From JBDRLU01 sp043812795 (lineage in GTDB: Bacteria; Chloroflexota; Dehalococcoidia; Dehalococcoidales; UBA2162), in the NCBI GenBank assembly GCA_043812795.1, contig JBDRLU010000068.1:20730-84729 (forward strand): a stretch of DNA of 64,000 bases. Direction: 5' to 3'. Made by a program: the position numbers and the translations under genes. Positions 15,988 to 24,463 of the stretch are shown here, one piece after another (the first letter of the stretch is position 1; each line of letters opens with the position of its first letter). The notes under the pieces are model-generated. The model had not been told where the DNA came from. It saw nothing but the letters and a program-made list of their open reading frames with translations, and did no database searches.

Positions 15988-16221
15988 ATGAAAGCTGATG
16001 ATTCACTCGACTGTGTAGGTTTATATTGTCCGATGCCGATTGTAAAGACGGCGCAAAAAATCAAGCAACTCAAAACCGGGCAGGTACTCGAAGTGCTGGC
16101 GGATGACGTGGGTATCAAACAGGACATGCCGGCCTGGTGTCAGGCTACGGGACACGAGTTTCTTGGCGTAGAAGAAGGCGGCAAAGAAATAAAAGTCTAT
16201 GTGAAAAAGACCCACGATTAA
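15988..16221 (+). CDS. TusA/SirA-family sulfur carrier protein
   Basis: 77 aa. LDCVGLYCPMPIVKTAQKIK contains the CPxP motif with the persulfide-forming Cys14. KTGQVLEVLADDVGIKQDMPAW and the terminal strand KVYV complete the small alpha/beta fold. It hands sulfur from a cysteine desulfurase or DsrE-like protein to acceptors for tRNA thiolation, cofactor synthesis or dissimilatory sulfur trafficking. It follows the DsrE-like gene and ends the transcript. Ribosome site AAGGAGATAGAG. Confidence 0.88.
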   Translation: MKADDSLDCVGLYCPMPIVKTAQKIKQLKTGQVLEVLADDVGIKQDMPAWCQATGHEFLGVEEGGKEIKVYVKKTHD

Positions 16222-16272
16222 GTTCTATTCGTTTTCTGCCTGGCTTTTCCTTAAAGTACGACCTCACCCCTG

Positions 16273-16324
16273 CCCCTCTCCTAAAAGGAGAGGGGAATTT
16301 TGAATAAGAGGGCGGAGCCCTCTT
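16273..16324. terminator. Two adjacent hairpins between convergent transcripts
   Basis: CCCCTCTCCT/AGGAGAGGGG (16273-16295), followed by AATTTTG, and AAGAGGGC/GCCCTCTT (16306-16324). They lie between the convergent tusA-like and flxA genes. The first belongs to a family of C-rich hairpins seen several times in this window. Confidence 0.5.
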
Positions 16325-16342
16325 CTGTCAACTCCTTAAAAT

Positions 16343-16369
16343 TGTCATTCCAGCGAAAGCTGGAATCCA
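16343..16369. repeat. Dispersed inverted repeat (TCATTCCAGC family), copy 1
   Basis: TGTCATTCCAGC-GAAA-GCTGGAATCCA palindrome. The same sequence occurs at 30426-30451 (reverse orientation) and 56813-56839, with a diverged copy at about 30356-30407. All are in intergenic DNA. Confidence 0.75.
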
Positions 16370-16390
16370 TTGGCAAGATCTGCACGTATT

Positions 16391-17224
16391 CTAGAATTGC
16401 TCGATAAACCGGGCAATCTGGTCGAAGGTAAAGACCGGGCCGTCTTTGCAGATATATTTCTCACCGACGTTACAGCGGGCACACTTGCCCAGTCCGCACT
16501 TCATTTTGCCTTCGAGCGTGGTAACAATCTGATTGCTGGTGAAGCCAAGTGTCTTCAATTCGGTGAGAACGAACTTTATCATTATCGGCGGCCCACAGGT
16601 GATGGCCATGGCGTTTTCCGGAGATAGTTTTAGTTCCTTCACCACCGCCGGTATCAGGGCTACCCGTCCCGTCCATTCCTCGTCACCACGATCCACGGTG
16701 AGTTCCAGGCGTGTTTTCGGCGAGCTCGACCAGGTGTCGAACTCATTGGCAAAGACTAGGTCTTGCGGAGTGCGGGCACCATTGATAATAGTGAGCTGGC
16801 CGTAGCCGTCCCGGCGGTCGATGATGGTATTGATTACCGGACGCAGGGGCGCCATACCGATACCACCGCCGATGATATAGATATTTTTCCCTTTATAGTC
16901 GTCCAGAGGAAAATAGTTACCGAAAGGGCCTCTGACTCCTACCCGGGCGCCGGCCTCGAGGTCGTGTAGGGCGCTGGTGACAGTGCCGATACGTCTGACG
17001 GCAAACTCCAGGGGTCCCTTGCGGCCGGCTACCGAGGTAATACCGAAGGGAGCTTCACCCACACCGAAAGCAGAGAGAAAAGCGAACTGTCCGGGACGGT
17101 AATCTATTTTCTCAACAACCGCCGGGTCTTCCAGCCTGACGCTCATGAGCTTGATATCCGGCGTCAGGTCGGTTACGTTCTCCAGCGTTCCCAGATAAGG
17201 AAGAAAAGGACTATCGGACGGCAT
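16391..17224 (-). CDS. flxA: FlxA-like FAD/NAD(P)H and [2Fe-2S] oxidoreductase subunit
   Basis: 277 aa of the ferredoxin-NADP reductase type, as in sulfhydrogenase gamma and anaerobic sulfite reductase B. An FAD domain (RPGQFAFLSAFGVGEAPFGI) is followed by an NAD(P)-binding domain with GGGIGMAPLRP (119-129) and CGPP (210-213). A C-terminal [2Fe-2S] site follows with C243, C248, C251, C259 (CGLGKCARCNVGEKYIC). It is the last gene of the nine-gene operon and overlaps flxB by 14 bp. Role by family: entry or exit of NAD(P)H electrons for the Flx-Hdr complex. AGGAG precedes the ATG. Confidence 0.87.
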   Translation of the reverse strand: MPSDSPFLPYLGTLENVTDLTPDIKLMSVRLEDPAVVEKIDYRPGQFAFLSAFGVGEAPFGITSVAGRKGPLEFAVRRIGTVTSALHDLEAGARVGVRGPFGNYFPLDDYKGKNIYIIGGGIGMAPLRPVINTIIDRRDGYGQLTIINGARTPQDLVFANEFDTWSSSPKTRLELTVDRGDEEWTGRVALIPAVVKELKLSPENAMAITCGPPIMIKFVLTELKTLGFTSNQIVTTLEGKMKCGLGKCARCNVGEKYICKDGPVFTFDQIARFIEQF

Positions 17225-18209
17225 TGCTGGCTCCTATCTTCTGTACTTCGGTAATAACTTCCCGTATATCAATATTCACCGGACAGTGCTTCACGCAGCG
17301 ACCGCAGCCAGTACAACCGGTCACCGCGAAGTTTTCCGGCATGTAAAGCAGCTTGTGATAGAAACGCTGGCGGAGCCTGGCCCCTTTGGTCGGGCGGGGG
17401 TCATAGCCACCGGCAATGCGGGTGAACCCGGCGGACTGGCAGCTTTCCCAGGTACGCAGCCGTTCTATCTTACCGTGAACTGTATCATCCCGGATATCGA
17501 AGCAATAGCACACCGGGCAAACATAGGAACATAAATTACAGTGCAGGCAGCGGTCGGCGAGGCGGTTCCAGTAAGGGGACTCGAAGACCCGTCTCATCGT
17601 TTCACTGATGGCTTTGGTGGAGACCCGGGTTGGTAAGGGAGGCGCTGCCACCGTTACCGGTTCGTCCTTTGCCCCTTTGACCAGAGCGAGTAGGGCCTTG
17701 CCCTTCTCGGTCGTTGTTTTGACGGAATATGAATCACCGGCTGGGGTCAACAGGATATCGACATGGGAAGCGTCGTCGGGGGCAGTGCCCAGGCTGGTAC
17801 AGAAACACTCCGGGGAAGCCTTGGTACAGGCAAGTCCGATAAGGACCGTAGCCTCCCGGTGCTGCCGGTAATTAACGTCAGCCGGTGTGTCCAGGAAAGG
17901 CTTGTCCAGTACCGCCAGTCCCAAGGCATCGCAAGGGCGGATACCGAAAATAATCGATTTTTCTTTGACTTCCGTGCCGACAAGCGCGGCATTGTCTCCA
18001 TTTTCCATGGTAAAAAGTGTTTCGGTGGCTGGGAAAAACCATTCCTTAGGAGAGAGAGTTGTATTGGCGAAGTCGAGGATAATATCCTCTACGTTGTTAG
18101 TCACACTAAAAAGGGTGAGGCCGTTGACCTGTAATGGTGCGATAAGCCGGTGCGTTTTGGCCAGTTGTCCCAGCCAGGCCAGTAAGGCGCTCTTAGTCAG
18201 GACTAACAT
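17211..18209 (-). CDS. flxB: FlxB-like double [4Fe-4S] electron-transfer subunit
   Basis: 332 aa. The N-terminal roughly 200 residues resemble the hydrogenase-beta/anaerobic sulfite reductase A family (FGIRPCDALGL, ECFCTSLG). The C-terminal part has two ferredoxin motifs: C221, C224, C227, C231 (CLHCNLCSYVC) and C299, C302, C305, C309 (CTGCGRCVKHC). It would wire FlxA to the rest of the complex. The start codon overlaps the flxC stop (TGATG), and its 3' end overlaps flxA, indicating translational coupling. Confidence 0.85.
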   Translation of the reverse strand: MLVLTKSALLAWLGQLAKTHRLIAPLQVNGLTLFSVTNNVEDIILDFANTTLSPKEWFFPATETLFTMENGDNAALVGTEVKEKSIIFGIRPCDALGLAVLDKPFLDTPADVNYRQHREATVLIGLACTKASPECFCTSLGTAPDDASHVDILLTPAGDSYSVKTTTEKGKALLALVKGAKDEPVTVAAPPLPTRVSTKAISETMRRVFESPYWNRLADRCLHCNLCSYVCPVCYCFDIRDDTVHGKIERLRTWESCQSAGFTRIAGGYDPRPTKGARLRQRFYHKLLYMPENFAVTGCTGCGRCVKHCPVNIDIREVITEVQKIGASNAVR

Positions 18210-19060
18210 CAGTCGCCACCCCCCAGCTTTTCATCCTTTTTGAAGGTGGCGAAAGGCGGTACTTCGGTGGCATTTAAGCCAGCCTGGAAGCCGAACTGTT
18301 CCCGGACTTCCTTTTCCAGTTTCTGATTGAGCCGGCTGAGCGGGACACCGATCGGGCAGACCCGCTGGCATTCCTCGCAGCCGGAGCAGCGACCGGCCAG
18401 ATGGAAAGCCCGGATAATGTGCCAGATTTCGTTTTCGGCGGGGGCAATCTTGATACCAACCCAGAGCGGGTCGAGCTGCTCGACGAAACATTCCGGACAA
18501 TAGCAGGCGGGACATACCTGGCGGCAGGCATAACAGCGCAGGCAACGCGAGAAATGTTCCGCCCAGAAAGCCCGCCTTTGTTCCGTACTCTTGGCTTCGA
18601 TTTCAGCCACGTCGGTATAGGCAGGGGCTAGTGCTGGCTCTTCTTTTGCCTCACCGATGAGAAAGTCATAGACTACCGGCGTATGCTGGAGGCAGTCGCA
18701 GCAGCGGGTCGGCTGTTTTTCACTGCGGTGGTACCAACTGCTTTCCACCATTCCCGGACAGACCACGCCGATGATAAAAACCTGGTCACGCTGGATTTGG
18801 TTCTCGTTGAGGAGTAGATTGATAGCCCGCGAGTCACAGCCTTTGACAACAATGCCGGTTGGCTTGCCTTTCCTATCCAGTAAATACTTAACTAGGTTAT
18901 GCACGCAGGTCTCGTCGAAAATAAGTCTATCGGTCTCGGCCGGTTCATAGGCAAAGAACGGCCGGGCGGTGATTCCATCGCTGGCCCTCTCGTAGCCGAT
19001 GACGCACTCTACCTTCTTGCTGGTCAGCAGTTCTCTGGCTTTGTCTCGTATCAGTTGCAC
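18209..19060 (-). CDS. flxC: FlxC-like [4Fe-4S] protein
   Basis: 283 aa, GTG start immediately after the flxD stop with GAGG eight bases upstream. An N-terminal domain like the FrhB/hydrogenase-beta family (GKPTGIVVKGCDSRAINLLL, FIIGVVCPGM) is followed by two dicluster motifs: C173, C176, C179, C183 and C225, C228, C231, C235. It also has extra cysteines at 119-123 (RCCDC). It is a paralogue-like partner of FlxB, and both are expected in the soluble NAD(P)H-oxidising module that feeds HdrA. It sits within an uninterrupted operon. Confidence 0.82.
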   Translation of the reverse strand: MQLIRDKARELLTSKKVECVIGYERASDGITARPFFAYEPAETDRLIFDETCVHNLVKYLLDRKGKPTGIVVKGCDSRAINLLLNENQIQRDQVFIIGVVCPGMVESSWYHRSEKQPTRCCDCLQHTPVVYDFLIGEAKEEPALAPAYTDVAEIEAKSTEQRRAFWAEHFSRCLRCYACRQVCPACYCPECFVEQLDPLWVGIKIAPAENEIWHIIRAFHLAGRCSGCEECQRVCPIGVPLSRLNQKLEKEVREQFGFQAGLNATEVPPFATFKKDEKLGGGD

Positions 19061-19483
19061 CTACTTGCCTCTTTCCGCCGGTTGCCTTGGCCCCAAATCG
19101 ATAAGCTGCTGGGTAAAGGAAGCGACCACTTCCGAGAACCTCTTGCCCTCTGCCGCCGAGACCCATTCGATGCGAAGACGTTCCGGCTGAATGCCCAGGT
19201 AGTCGAGGAGAGGCTTGAGCAAAGCAAAGCGACGGCGGGTATGATAGTTGCCCTCGACGTAGTGACAATCGCCGGGGTGACAGCCGGCGACCAGAATACC
19301 GTCGGCGCCCTGTTGAAAACTTTTGACGATGAAAAGCGGGTCAACCCGCGCCGAGCAGGGCACACGGATAATACGGATGTGGGGTGGGTAGGCGATACGG
19401 CTGGTACCGGCCATATCCGCACCCGCGTAGCTGCACCAGTTACACAGGAAGCCGACGATGCGGGGCTGGAAGGCTACCGCCAT
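19061..19483 (-). CDS. flxD: FlxD / MvhD-family iron-sulfur subunit
   Basis: 140 aa, the size of MvhD. Cysteines C14 and C17 (FLCNWCSYAGAD), C43 (VPCSARVD), C68 and C73 (GCHPGDCHY) are the conserved ligands for the single [2Fe-2S] cluster that connects an electron-input module to HdrA. The gene overlaps the hdrA 3' end by 10 bp and uses GAGGTGAT as ribosome site. In class II benzoyl-CoA reductase clusters the equivalent position is BamF. Confidence 0.92.
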   Translation of the reverse strand: MAVAFQPRIVGFLCNWCSYAGADMAGTSRIAYPPHIRIIRVPCSARVDPLFIVKSFQQGADGILVAGCHPGDCHYVEGNYHTRRRFALLKPLLDYLGIQPERLRIEWVSAAEGKRFSEVVASFTQQLIDLGPRQPAERGK

Positions 19484-22400
19484 AAACTCATCACCTCGGA
19501 GAGCAACTGCTGGTTGGTAAAGCCGCGCAGGTTAATCGCTTTGGTACGGCAGGTGGCGTTACACAGGCCACAGCCTTTGCACAGGCTCTCGTTGACCACA
19601 GCCACCGTCTGGCCATCGCGCAGTACCTGAGTATCAATCGCTTTGAAGGGACAGACCTGGGTGCAAAGCAGACAGCCGCTGCAAAGCTCCGGCCTGACCG
19701 CGCATACCACGGCTTCGGCGCTGGCTGAAGCTTTGACGAGTATCGTTGCTGCCCGGGAAGCGGCCGCCTGGGCTTGAACGATACATTCCTCGATAGACTT
19801 CGGACTGTGGGCCAGGCCGCACATGAAAATACCGTCGGTGACAAAGTCCACGGGGCGGAGCTTCATGTGGGCTTCCAGGAAGAAACCGTCCTCATTCAGC
19901 GGTACTTTGAGGAGCTGGGATAGTTCTTTGTTAGTATTGGGGGGAACAGTCGCTGAGCTTAGAGCGATGAGGTCTGCATCCAGCATCAGACGCTGGCCTA
20001 ACGTTGGGTCGGTGACAATGACCTTCAGAACGGATTGACCATTCTGCTGGACTGTTTGGACATCGGGCTTATCGTCCACATCATAGCGGATGAAATTGAC
20101 TCCCTGCTCGGCAGCAGCGCGATAGTAGTCTTCCTTGAACCCGTAAGTCCTCATATCCCGGTAGAGAACATAAATTTCCATTTGCGGGTTTATCTCTTTC
20201 AGCTTCAAAGCGTTCTTAACGGCCTGGCTGCAGCATACCCGGCTGCAATACTGCCTCTCGTTATCCCTGGAGCCGACGCACTGAATCATGACCAGATTCT
20301 GGCATTTGTTCACCCGCTCACTGGTATTGGCTATCTCCGCCTCCAGTTCAAGCGAAGTTAATACCCTGGGGTCATGGCCGTATAAATATTCGGTAGGTTT
20401 GAGTTCCTCGGCACCGGTAGCCACGATAGTCACGCCGTGGGCTATCTCTTGTTCTGACTGTTCAGGTCCGCTCGTCAGGCGGGTAGTGAAATTACCGACG
20501 TAACCAGTGAATTGAGTAATACTGGCTTCGGTATAAACCTTAATCAAGGGATTCTCTCGGGCTTGACGGATGATTTCTTGGAGGTAATCCTGCACATCCC
20601 CTCCCTCCGCCGTATAGTGGATTCTACCGGCCATCCCGCCCAGCTGTTTTGTCTTCTCTACCAGATGGACTTCAAATCCCTGGTTAGCCAGCGAGAGAGC
20701 GCTGACCATCCCGGCAACACCGCCGCCAATGACCAGCGCGGCGCGGGTTATGTTGTAGGATAATGGGTAGAGCGGCCTGAGGAGTCTGGCTTTGGTGACG
20801 GCTATTCGTATCAGGTCTTGTGCCTTGGTAGTGGCGGCCTCAGCCTCGGCCCGGTGTACCCAAGCACACTGCTCGCGGATATTAGCCATCTCGAATAAGT
20901 AAGGGTTCAGCCCGGCCTCTTTCAAGGCCTCTCTGAATACGGGTTCATGCGTCCGTGGCGTACAGGCGGCCACCACCACGCGGTTTAATCTTTTCTCCTT
21001 AATCGTTTCGCCGATGTGAGTGATGGAATCAACGGAACAACTGAAAGTAGTATCCTCGGCGTGGATGACACCATGAAGACTACGGGCATATTCCACGACA
21101 CTGCCAATATCCACGACACTGGCGATGTTCGTCCCGCAGTGGCAGACGAAGACACCCACCCTCGGTGGCTCTCTGGAGACATCTCGTTCCGGCGGGTATT
21201 CCTTCTCCGCGATGAGTGTCCCTCGTTCGTCGGAGAGGAGTTGTGCCGCCAGTGAGGCGGCACCGCTGGCCATGGTGACCGAATCCGGAATATCCATCGG
21301 TGCGCGGAATACTCCGCAGGCATAGATTCCCGACCGCGAGGTCGCCACCGGCGAAAAAATAGAATTACCGCAGAAACCGGAGGGAGTCGTTTCAATAAAT
21401 AACTTATCGGCGAGTTGTCGGGAACTGACCGGCGAGGTCAGGCCGACGGACAGGACCACAAGGTCGAACTCTTCGTCCGTTACTCCGGTACCATCGAGGC
21501 GGTGCCTGACCACCACATTTTTGGTATCCGGTGTTTCGCCTAGAATTGACACTTTGCTCCAGACGAACTGGACGCCCGGAGTGTTTTGGGCCCGCTCGTA
21601 ATACCGTTCGAAACCTTTACCATAAGCCCGGATGTCGTTGTGAAAGACGACCGCCTCAAGCCGAGAATCGTGTTCCTTGGAGAGAATCACCTGCTTGATG
21701 GCGTACATGCAGCATACCGCCGAACAATAGGTATTACCGGCGGTCGTGTCCCGGGAACCGACGCACTGAATCCAGGCTATCTTCTTCGGATGCTTTCTAT
21801 CCGAGGGACGCAATAGCTCTCCGCCGTACGGTCCTGAAGCACTCAGGATACGTTCGAATTCAAGGCTGGTAATGACATTGCTTAACCTGTGATAGCCGTA
21901 CTGGCTCTGTACTTGCGGCTCGAACGTTTCATAGCCTGGGGCCAGGATGACACTGCCAACCTCGACGTCCAGTTTCTTCTCCTGCTGGTGGAAATCAATG
22001 GCTTTATTGGCACAGACCGGCACGCAAATCTGGCACTCTTTCCTTAAGAGAAAGAGACAGTGGGCCGGGTCAACCACACGGGCGGCCGGGACTGCCTGTG
22101 GAAAATGGGCATGAATATTTTTCACGCTCGCCAAATCTTCATTATAATTATCGGCGATTTTTACCGGACAGTACTCGGCACAGGTGCCGCAGCCGGTGCA
22201 CTTATCGATATCGACGTAGCGCGGCTCCTGAAGCAGGGTCACTTTGAAATTCCCCGCCTCGCCGGTAATGCCATCAACCTGAGCGCCCGTGATGATGGAA
22301 ATATTGGGGTTTCGCGAGCATTCGATAAATTTGGGTGATAAGATACACATGGAGCAGTCGTTGGTAGGAAAAGTCTTGTCCAGTTGGGCCATTTTGCCGC

Positions 22401-22560
22401 CGATGGAGGGTAGCTTCTCGACCAGATAGACCTTGAAGCCGGAATTAGCCAGGTCGAGGGCAGCCTGGATACCGCTGACACCCGCTCCCACCACCATGAC
22501 CGCCCCTACTTTGCCATTGTTCGTATTGGGAGTTTGATTTTCGTTGTTACCTATGGGCAT
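19474..22560 (-). CDS. hdrA: HdrA-like protein with duplicated FAD modules (BamE-like)
   Basis: 1028 aa, far longer than ordinary HdrA (about 650). Residues 1-460 are an extra HdrA-like unit with FAD motif GAGVSG (25-30), a Cys group at C69/C72/C81, a ferredoxin motif at C121-C131 and a Cys cluster at 168-183. From about 468 (VGVFVCHCGTNIASVVD) the sequence is a complete HdrA: a second FAD site IGGGVAG (611-617), a CVGSRDNERQYCSRVCC region, and two C-terminal [4Fe-4S] motifs (CSGCLLCTQVC, CKGCGLCNATC). The FAD of HdrA is the known site of electron bifurcation. The double form matches BamE of class II benzoyl-CoA reductases. No selenocysteine interruption is seen. The ribosome site is weak. 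Confidence 0.9.
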   Translation of the reverse strand: MPIGNNENQTPNTNNGKVGAVMVVGAGVSGIQAALDLANSGFKVYLVEKLPSIGGKMAQLDKTFPTNDCSMCILSPKFIECSRNPNISIITGAQVDGITGEAGNFKVTLLQEPRYVDIDKCTGCGTCAEYCPVKIADNYNEDLASVKNIHAHFPQAVPAARVVDPAHCLFLLRKECQICVPVCANKAIDFHQQEKKLDVEVGSVILAPGYETFEPQVQSQYGYHRLSNVITSLEFERILSASGPYGGELLRPSDRKHPKKIAWIQCVGSRDTTAGNTYCSAVCCMYAIKQVILSKEHDSRLEAVVFHNDIRAYGKGFERYYERAQNTPGVQFVWSKVSILGETPDTKNVVVRHRLDGTGVTDEEFDLVVLSVGLTSPVSSRQLADKLFIETTPSGFCGNSIFSPVATSRSGIYACGVFRAPMDIPDSVTMASGAASLAAQLLSDERGTLIAEKEYPPERDVSREPPRVGVFVCHCGTNIASVVDIGSVVEYARSLHGVIHAEDTTFSCSVDSITHIGETIKEKRLNRVVVAACTPRTHEPVFREALKEAGLNPYLFEMANIREQCAWVHRAEAEAATTKAQDLIRIAVTKARLLRPLYPLSYNITRAALVIGGGVAGMVSALSLANQGFEVHLVEKTKQLGGMAGRIHYTAEGGDVQDYLQEIIRQARENPLIKVYTEASITQFTGYVGNFTTRLTSGPEQSEQEIAHGVTIVATGAEELKPTEYLYGHDPRVLTSLELEAEIANTSERVNKCQNLVMIQCVGSRDNERQYCSRVCCSQAVKNALKLKEINPQMEIYVLYRDMRTYGFKEDYYRAAAEQGVNFIRYDVDDKPDVQTVQQNGQSVLKVIVTDPTLGQRLMLDADLIALSSATVPPNTNKELSQLLKVPLNEDGFFLEAHMKLRPVDFVTDGIFMCGLAHSPKSIEECIVQAQAAASRAATILVKASASAEAVVCAVRPELCSGCLLCTQVCPFKAIDTQVLRDGQTVAVVNESLCKGCGLCNATCRTKAINLRGFTNQQLLSEVMSLWR

Positions 22561-22603
22561 TGTTGTTATCTTTCTTGCTGGGCTACCAATAGATTGTGCC
22601 TGA

Positions 22604-23746
22604 CTACATGGCCTCCTCGACCAGTTCCGAAATATCTTTAATTTGCAGAACGTCGGCCTTATTGGCCGTCAGCACACTATCCTTGAAATTGACGACGCAG
22701 TACGGGCAGGCCGTCGCCAGAATATCGGCACCCCGCTCAATTGCCTGCTGTACCAGAATATCGGCGAAGCGCTCGCCCTTCTTTGTTTCCATCCAGATGC
22801 GGCCGGCCCCGCCGCCGCAGCACAGGCTTTCGGCGCGGGAAGCCGCCTCGTCCATTAACTCAAGACCAGGAATGGCAGCCAGCACCCGGCGTGGTTCGTC
22901 ATAGATGCCGTTGTGCCGTCCGAGATAACACGGGTCATGGTAGATGACTTTCTTATTCAGGTCTTTAGTGAATTTTAGCTTGTCTTCATCAAGCAGTTGC
23001 GCCAGATATTGGGTAAAATGAATAACCTTGAAGTTGCCGCCGAGTTTAGGATAATCGTTCTTAAAAGTGGTATAGCAGTGCGGCGAGCTAACCATGATTT
23101 CTTTTACTCCGCTTTCAGCGAGGACGTCGATATTGCTTTTCGCTAGTTGCTCGAAGAGGCCTTCGTTGCCGGCCTTACGCACGCTCTCGCCACAACAACT
23201 TTCCTTACTGCCCAGAATGCCGAAGTTCTCCCCTATTTTTTGCAGGATACTGGCGGTTGCTTGCGCGATGCTTCGGGCGTTGGGGTCGTAGGCGGTGGTG
23301 CAGCAGGTAAAATATAGGAGGCCGATGCCCTGAGCGAAGGGCTTGATGTCGAGGTCTTCCACCCAATCGGTGCGGTGCTCGCGGGGCTCGCCCGTCGGGT
23401 TGCCGACGCTACCCAGGCTGGCCATGACGCTGCGGAGACTGGCTGGGACCATGCGGTTTTCGACCATGATGGCCCGCGCCGCCCGCATGATATCGGTGAT
23501 GCCGACGCCGCGGGGACAACGGCTCATGCAGTGATGGCACGTGGTGCAGAGCCACCAGGCTTCTTCCTCAAGGTCGAATAAGCCGAACTGTGTCTGGCGC
23601 ACCATCTTATGCGGGAGAAAAGTCCGCACGGCATTCCACGGACAGGTGGCCGTACACAGGCCACATTGGAAGCACGGCAAAAGTTTCTCACCGATGGCTT
23701 CCTTCATCATGTCGGCGGCTTCTTTAAACGGCGCTACTGTTTCCAA
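22604..23746 (-). CDS. HdrD/BamD-like Fe-S protein (ferredoxin plus two CCG domains)
   Basis: 380 aa, TTG start with AGAGGA upstream. Two [4Fe-4S] motifs (C25, C28, C31, C35 and C67, C70, C73, C77) precede two CCG domains: C148/C149 with C184/C185 and C224, then C273 with C309/C310 and C347/C350. This is the fused HdrC-HdrB arrangement of HdrD. In heterodisulfide reductases the CCG domains hold noncubane [4Fe-4S] clusters. In Bam complexes the homologous BamD relays electrons toward the tungsten enzyme. It lies directly before hdrA. Confidence 0.88.
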   Translation of the reverse strand: METVAPFKEAADMMKEAIGEKLLPCFQCGLCTATCPWNAVRTFLPHKMVRQTQFGLFDLEEEAWWLCTTCHHCMSRCPRGVGITDIMRAARAIMVENRMVPASLRSVMASLGSVGNPTGEPREHRTDWVEDLDIKPFAQGIGLLYFTCCTTAYDPNARSIAQATASILQKIGENFGILGSKESCCGESVRKAGNEGLFEQLAKSNIDVLAESGVKEIMVSSPHCYTTFKNDYPKLGGNFKVIHFTQYLAQLLDEDKLKFTKDLNKKVIYHDPCYLGRHNGIYDEPRRVLAAIPGLELMDEAASRAESLCCGGGAGRIWMETKKGERFADILVQQAIERGADILATACPYCVVNFKDSVLTANKADVLQIKDISELVEEAM

Positions 23747-23762
23747 AATGACAATCCTCTTT

Positions 23763-23785
23763 CTGATAGCTGGCAGCTAATAGCT
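23763..23785. repeat. GCTGATAGCTG-type palindromic repeat, copy 2
   Basis: CTGATAGCTGGCAGCTAATAGCT in the short gap between the moaD-like and hdrD-like genes. Similar AGCT-rich palindromes occur at about 9474, 26354 and 30461. Confidence 0.55.
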
Positions 23786-23791
23786 TTATCT

Positions 23792-24064
23792 TTAGCCTCC
23801 CTCGAAGATAGATATTATGTCAAGTATGTCCCCGTCTTCGACCGGCTGATAGATTTCGGTGGAGGTAGCCATGTCGCCATTCAGGAAGATGGCGAAATCG
23901 CTGCTGAATTTGCCCTCTTTATCGAAAAAGCTTTGCCGTGCATTAGGGTATAACTTCAAGAATTCATCAAGGCACTGGCCGATGGTCTTTCCCTTTACCT
24001 CGGCGTCATTCGACAGATTGGGTAGCGGCGAGATGTAACCATGAAAACAGACCTTTACGCTCAC
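23792..24064 (-). CDS. MoaD/ThiS-family ubiquitin-like sulfur carrier
   Basis: 90 aa with a beta-grasp pattern (VKVCFHGYIS, GKTIGQCLDEFLKLYP, FAIFLNGDMATSTEIYQPVEDGDILDIISIFEGG) ending in the essential Gly-Gly. GTG start overlaps the stop of the upstream Fe-S gene (GTGA). MoaD-like proteins donate sulfur for the dithiolene of molybdopterin. Placement inside an AOR operon suggests dedicated pterin-cofactor supply for the tungsten enzyme. It could also be a ThiS-type carrier for another pathway. Confidence 0.88.
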   Translation of the reverse strand: MSVKVCFHGYISPLPNLSNDAEVKGKTIGQCLDEFLKLYPNARQSFFDKEGKFSSDFAIFLNGDMATSTEIYQPVEDGDILDIISIFEGG

Positions 24065-24450
24065 TTCTCAGCCTCGTTTTCATCCTCGACGAGTGTCAGT
24101 GTGCCACAAAAACAGACTTTGACGCACTGGGGGTCGGCGGGCTCCCCGCAAAAATCACACTTCAAGGGAATCTCCGTATCCGGCTCCTTAAAAATACCCT
24201 TGGCCGGGCAGGAAGCCCGACAGAAAATACAGGCATCAACTTGCTGCCCGTCAACGACGACGATATGTTTGGAATTGCACGAGGCTTCCGTGTACGGCCC
24301 GGCGATGACCGGAAGAATAAGGTTCCCCTCGCGGAAGACCCGGATGCGCGACCGTTTCGGATTGGCCTCGCCGGTGTGGTGGAGCGAGCAGACCAGCTCG
24401 CAGACACCGCAGGCTGAGCATTTGGAGGGGTCGATTAATATTTTAGGCAT
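24061..24450 (-). CDS. Ferredoxin-like electron-transfer partner of the AOR (BamC-like)
   Basis: 129 aa with 13 cysteines. They include C11, C14, C17, C21 (CSACGVCELVC), C74/C77/C81 (CIFCRASC) and C98/C101/C109/C113 (CDFCGEPADPQCVKVC), enough for about three [4Fe-4S] clusters, as in HycB/HybA-like subunits. It is encoded 13 bp after the AOR gene, exactly where BamC stands relative to BamB. Its expected role is to pass electrons between the Hdr module and the tungsten enzyme. GGGGAG precedes the ATG. Confidence 0.9.
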   Translation of the reverse strand: MPKILIDPSKCSACGVCELVCSLHHTGEANPKRSRIRVFREGNLILPVIAGPYTEASCNSKHIVVVDGQQVDACIFCRASCPAKGIFKEPDTEIPLKCDFCGEPADPQCVKVCFCGTLTLVEDENEAEK

Positions 24451-24463
24451 AGTTCACTCCCCG

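Noticed and set aside
19474..22560. Selenocysteine (in-frame TGA) in HdrA or MvhD as in BamE/BamF
   Set aside because: Both frames are uninterrupted and the positions carry ordinary Cys.
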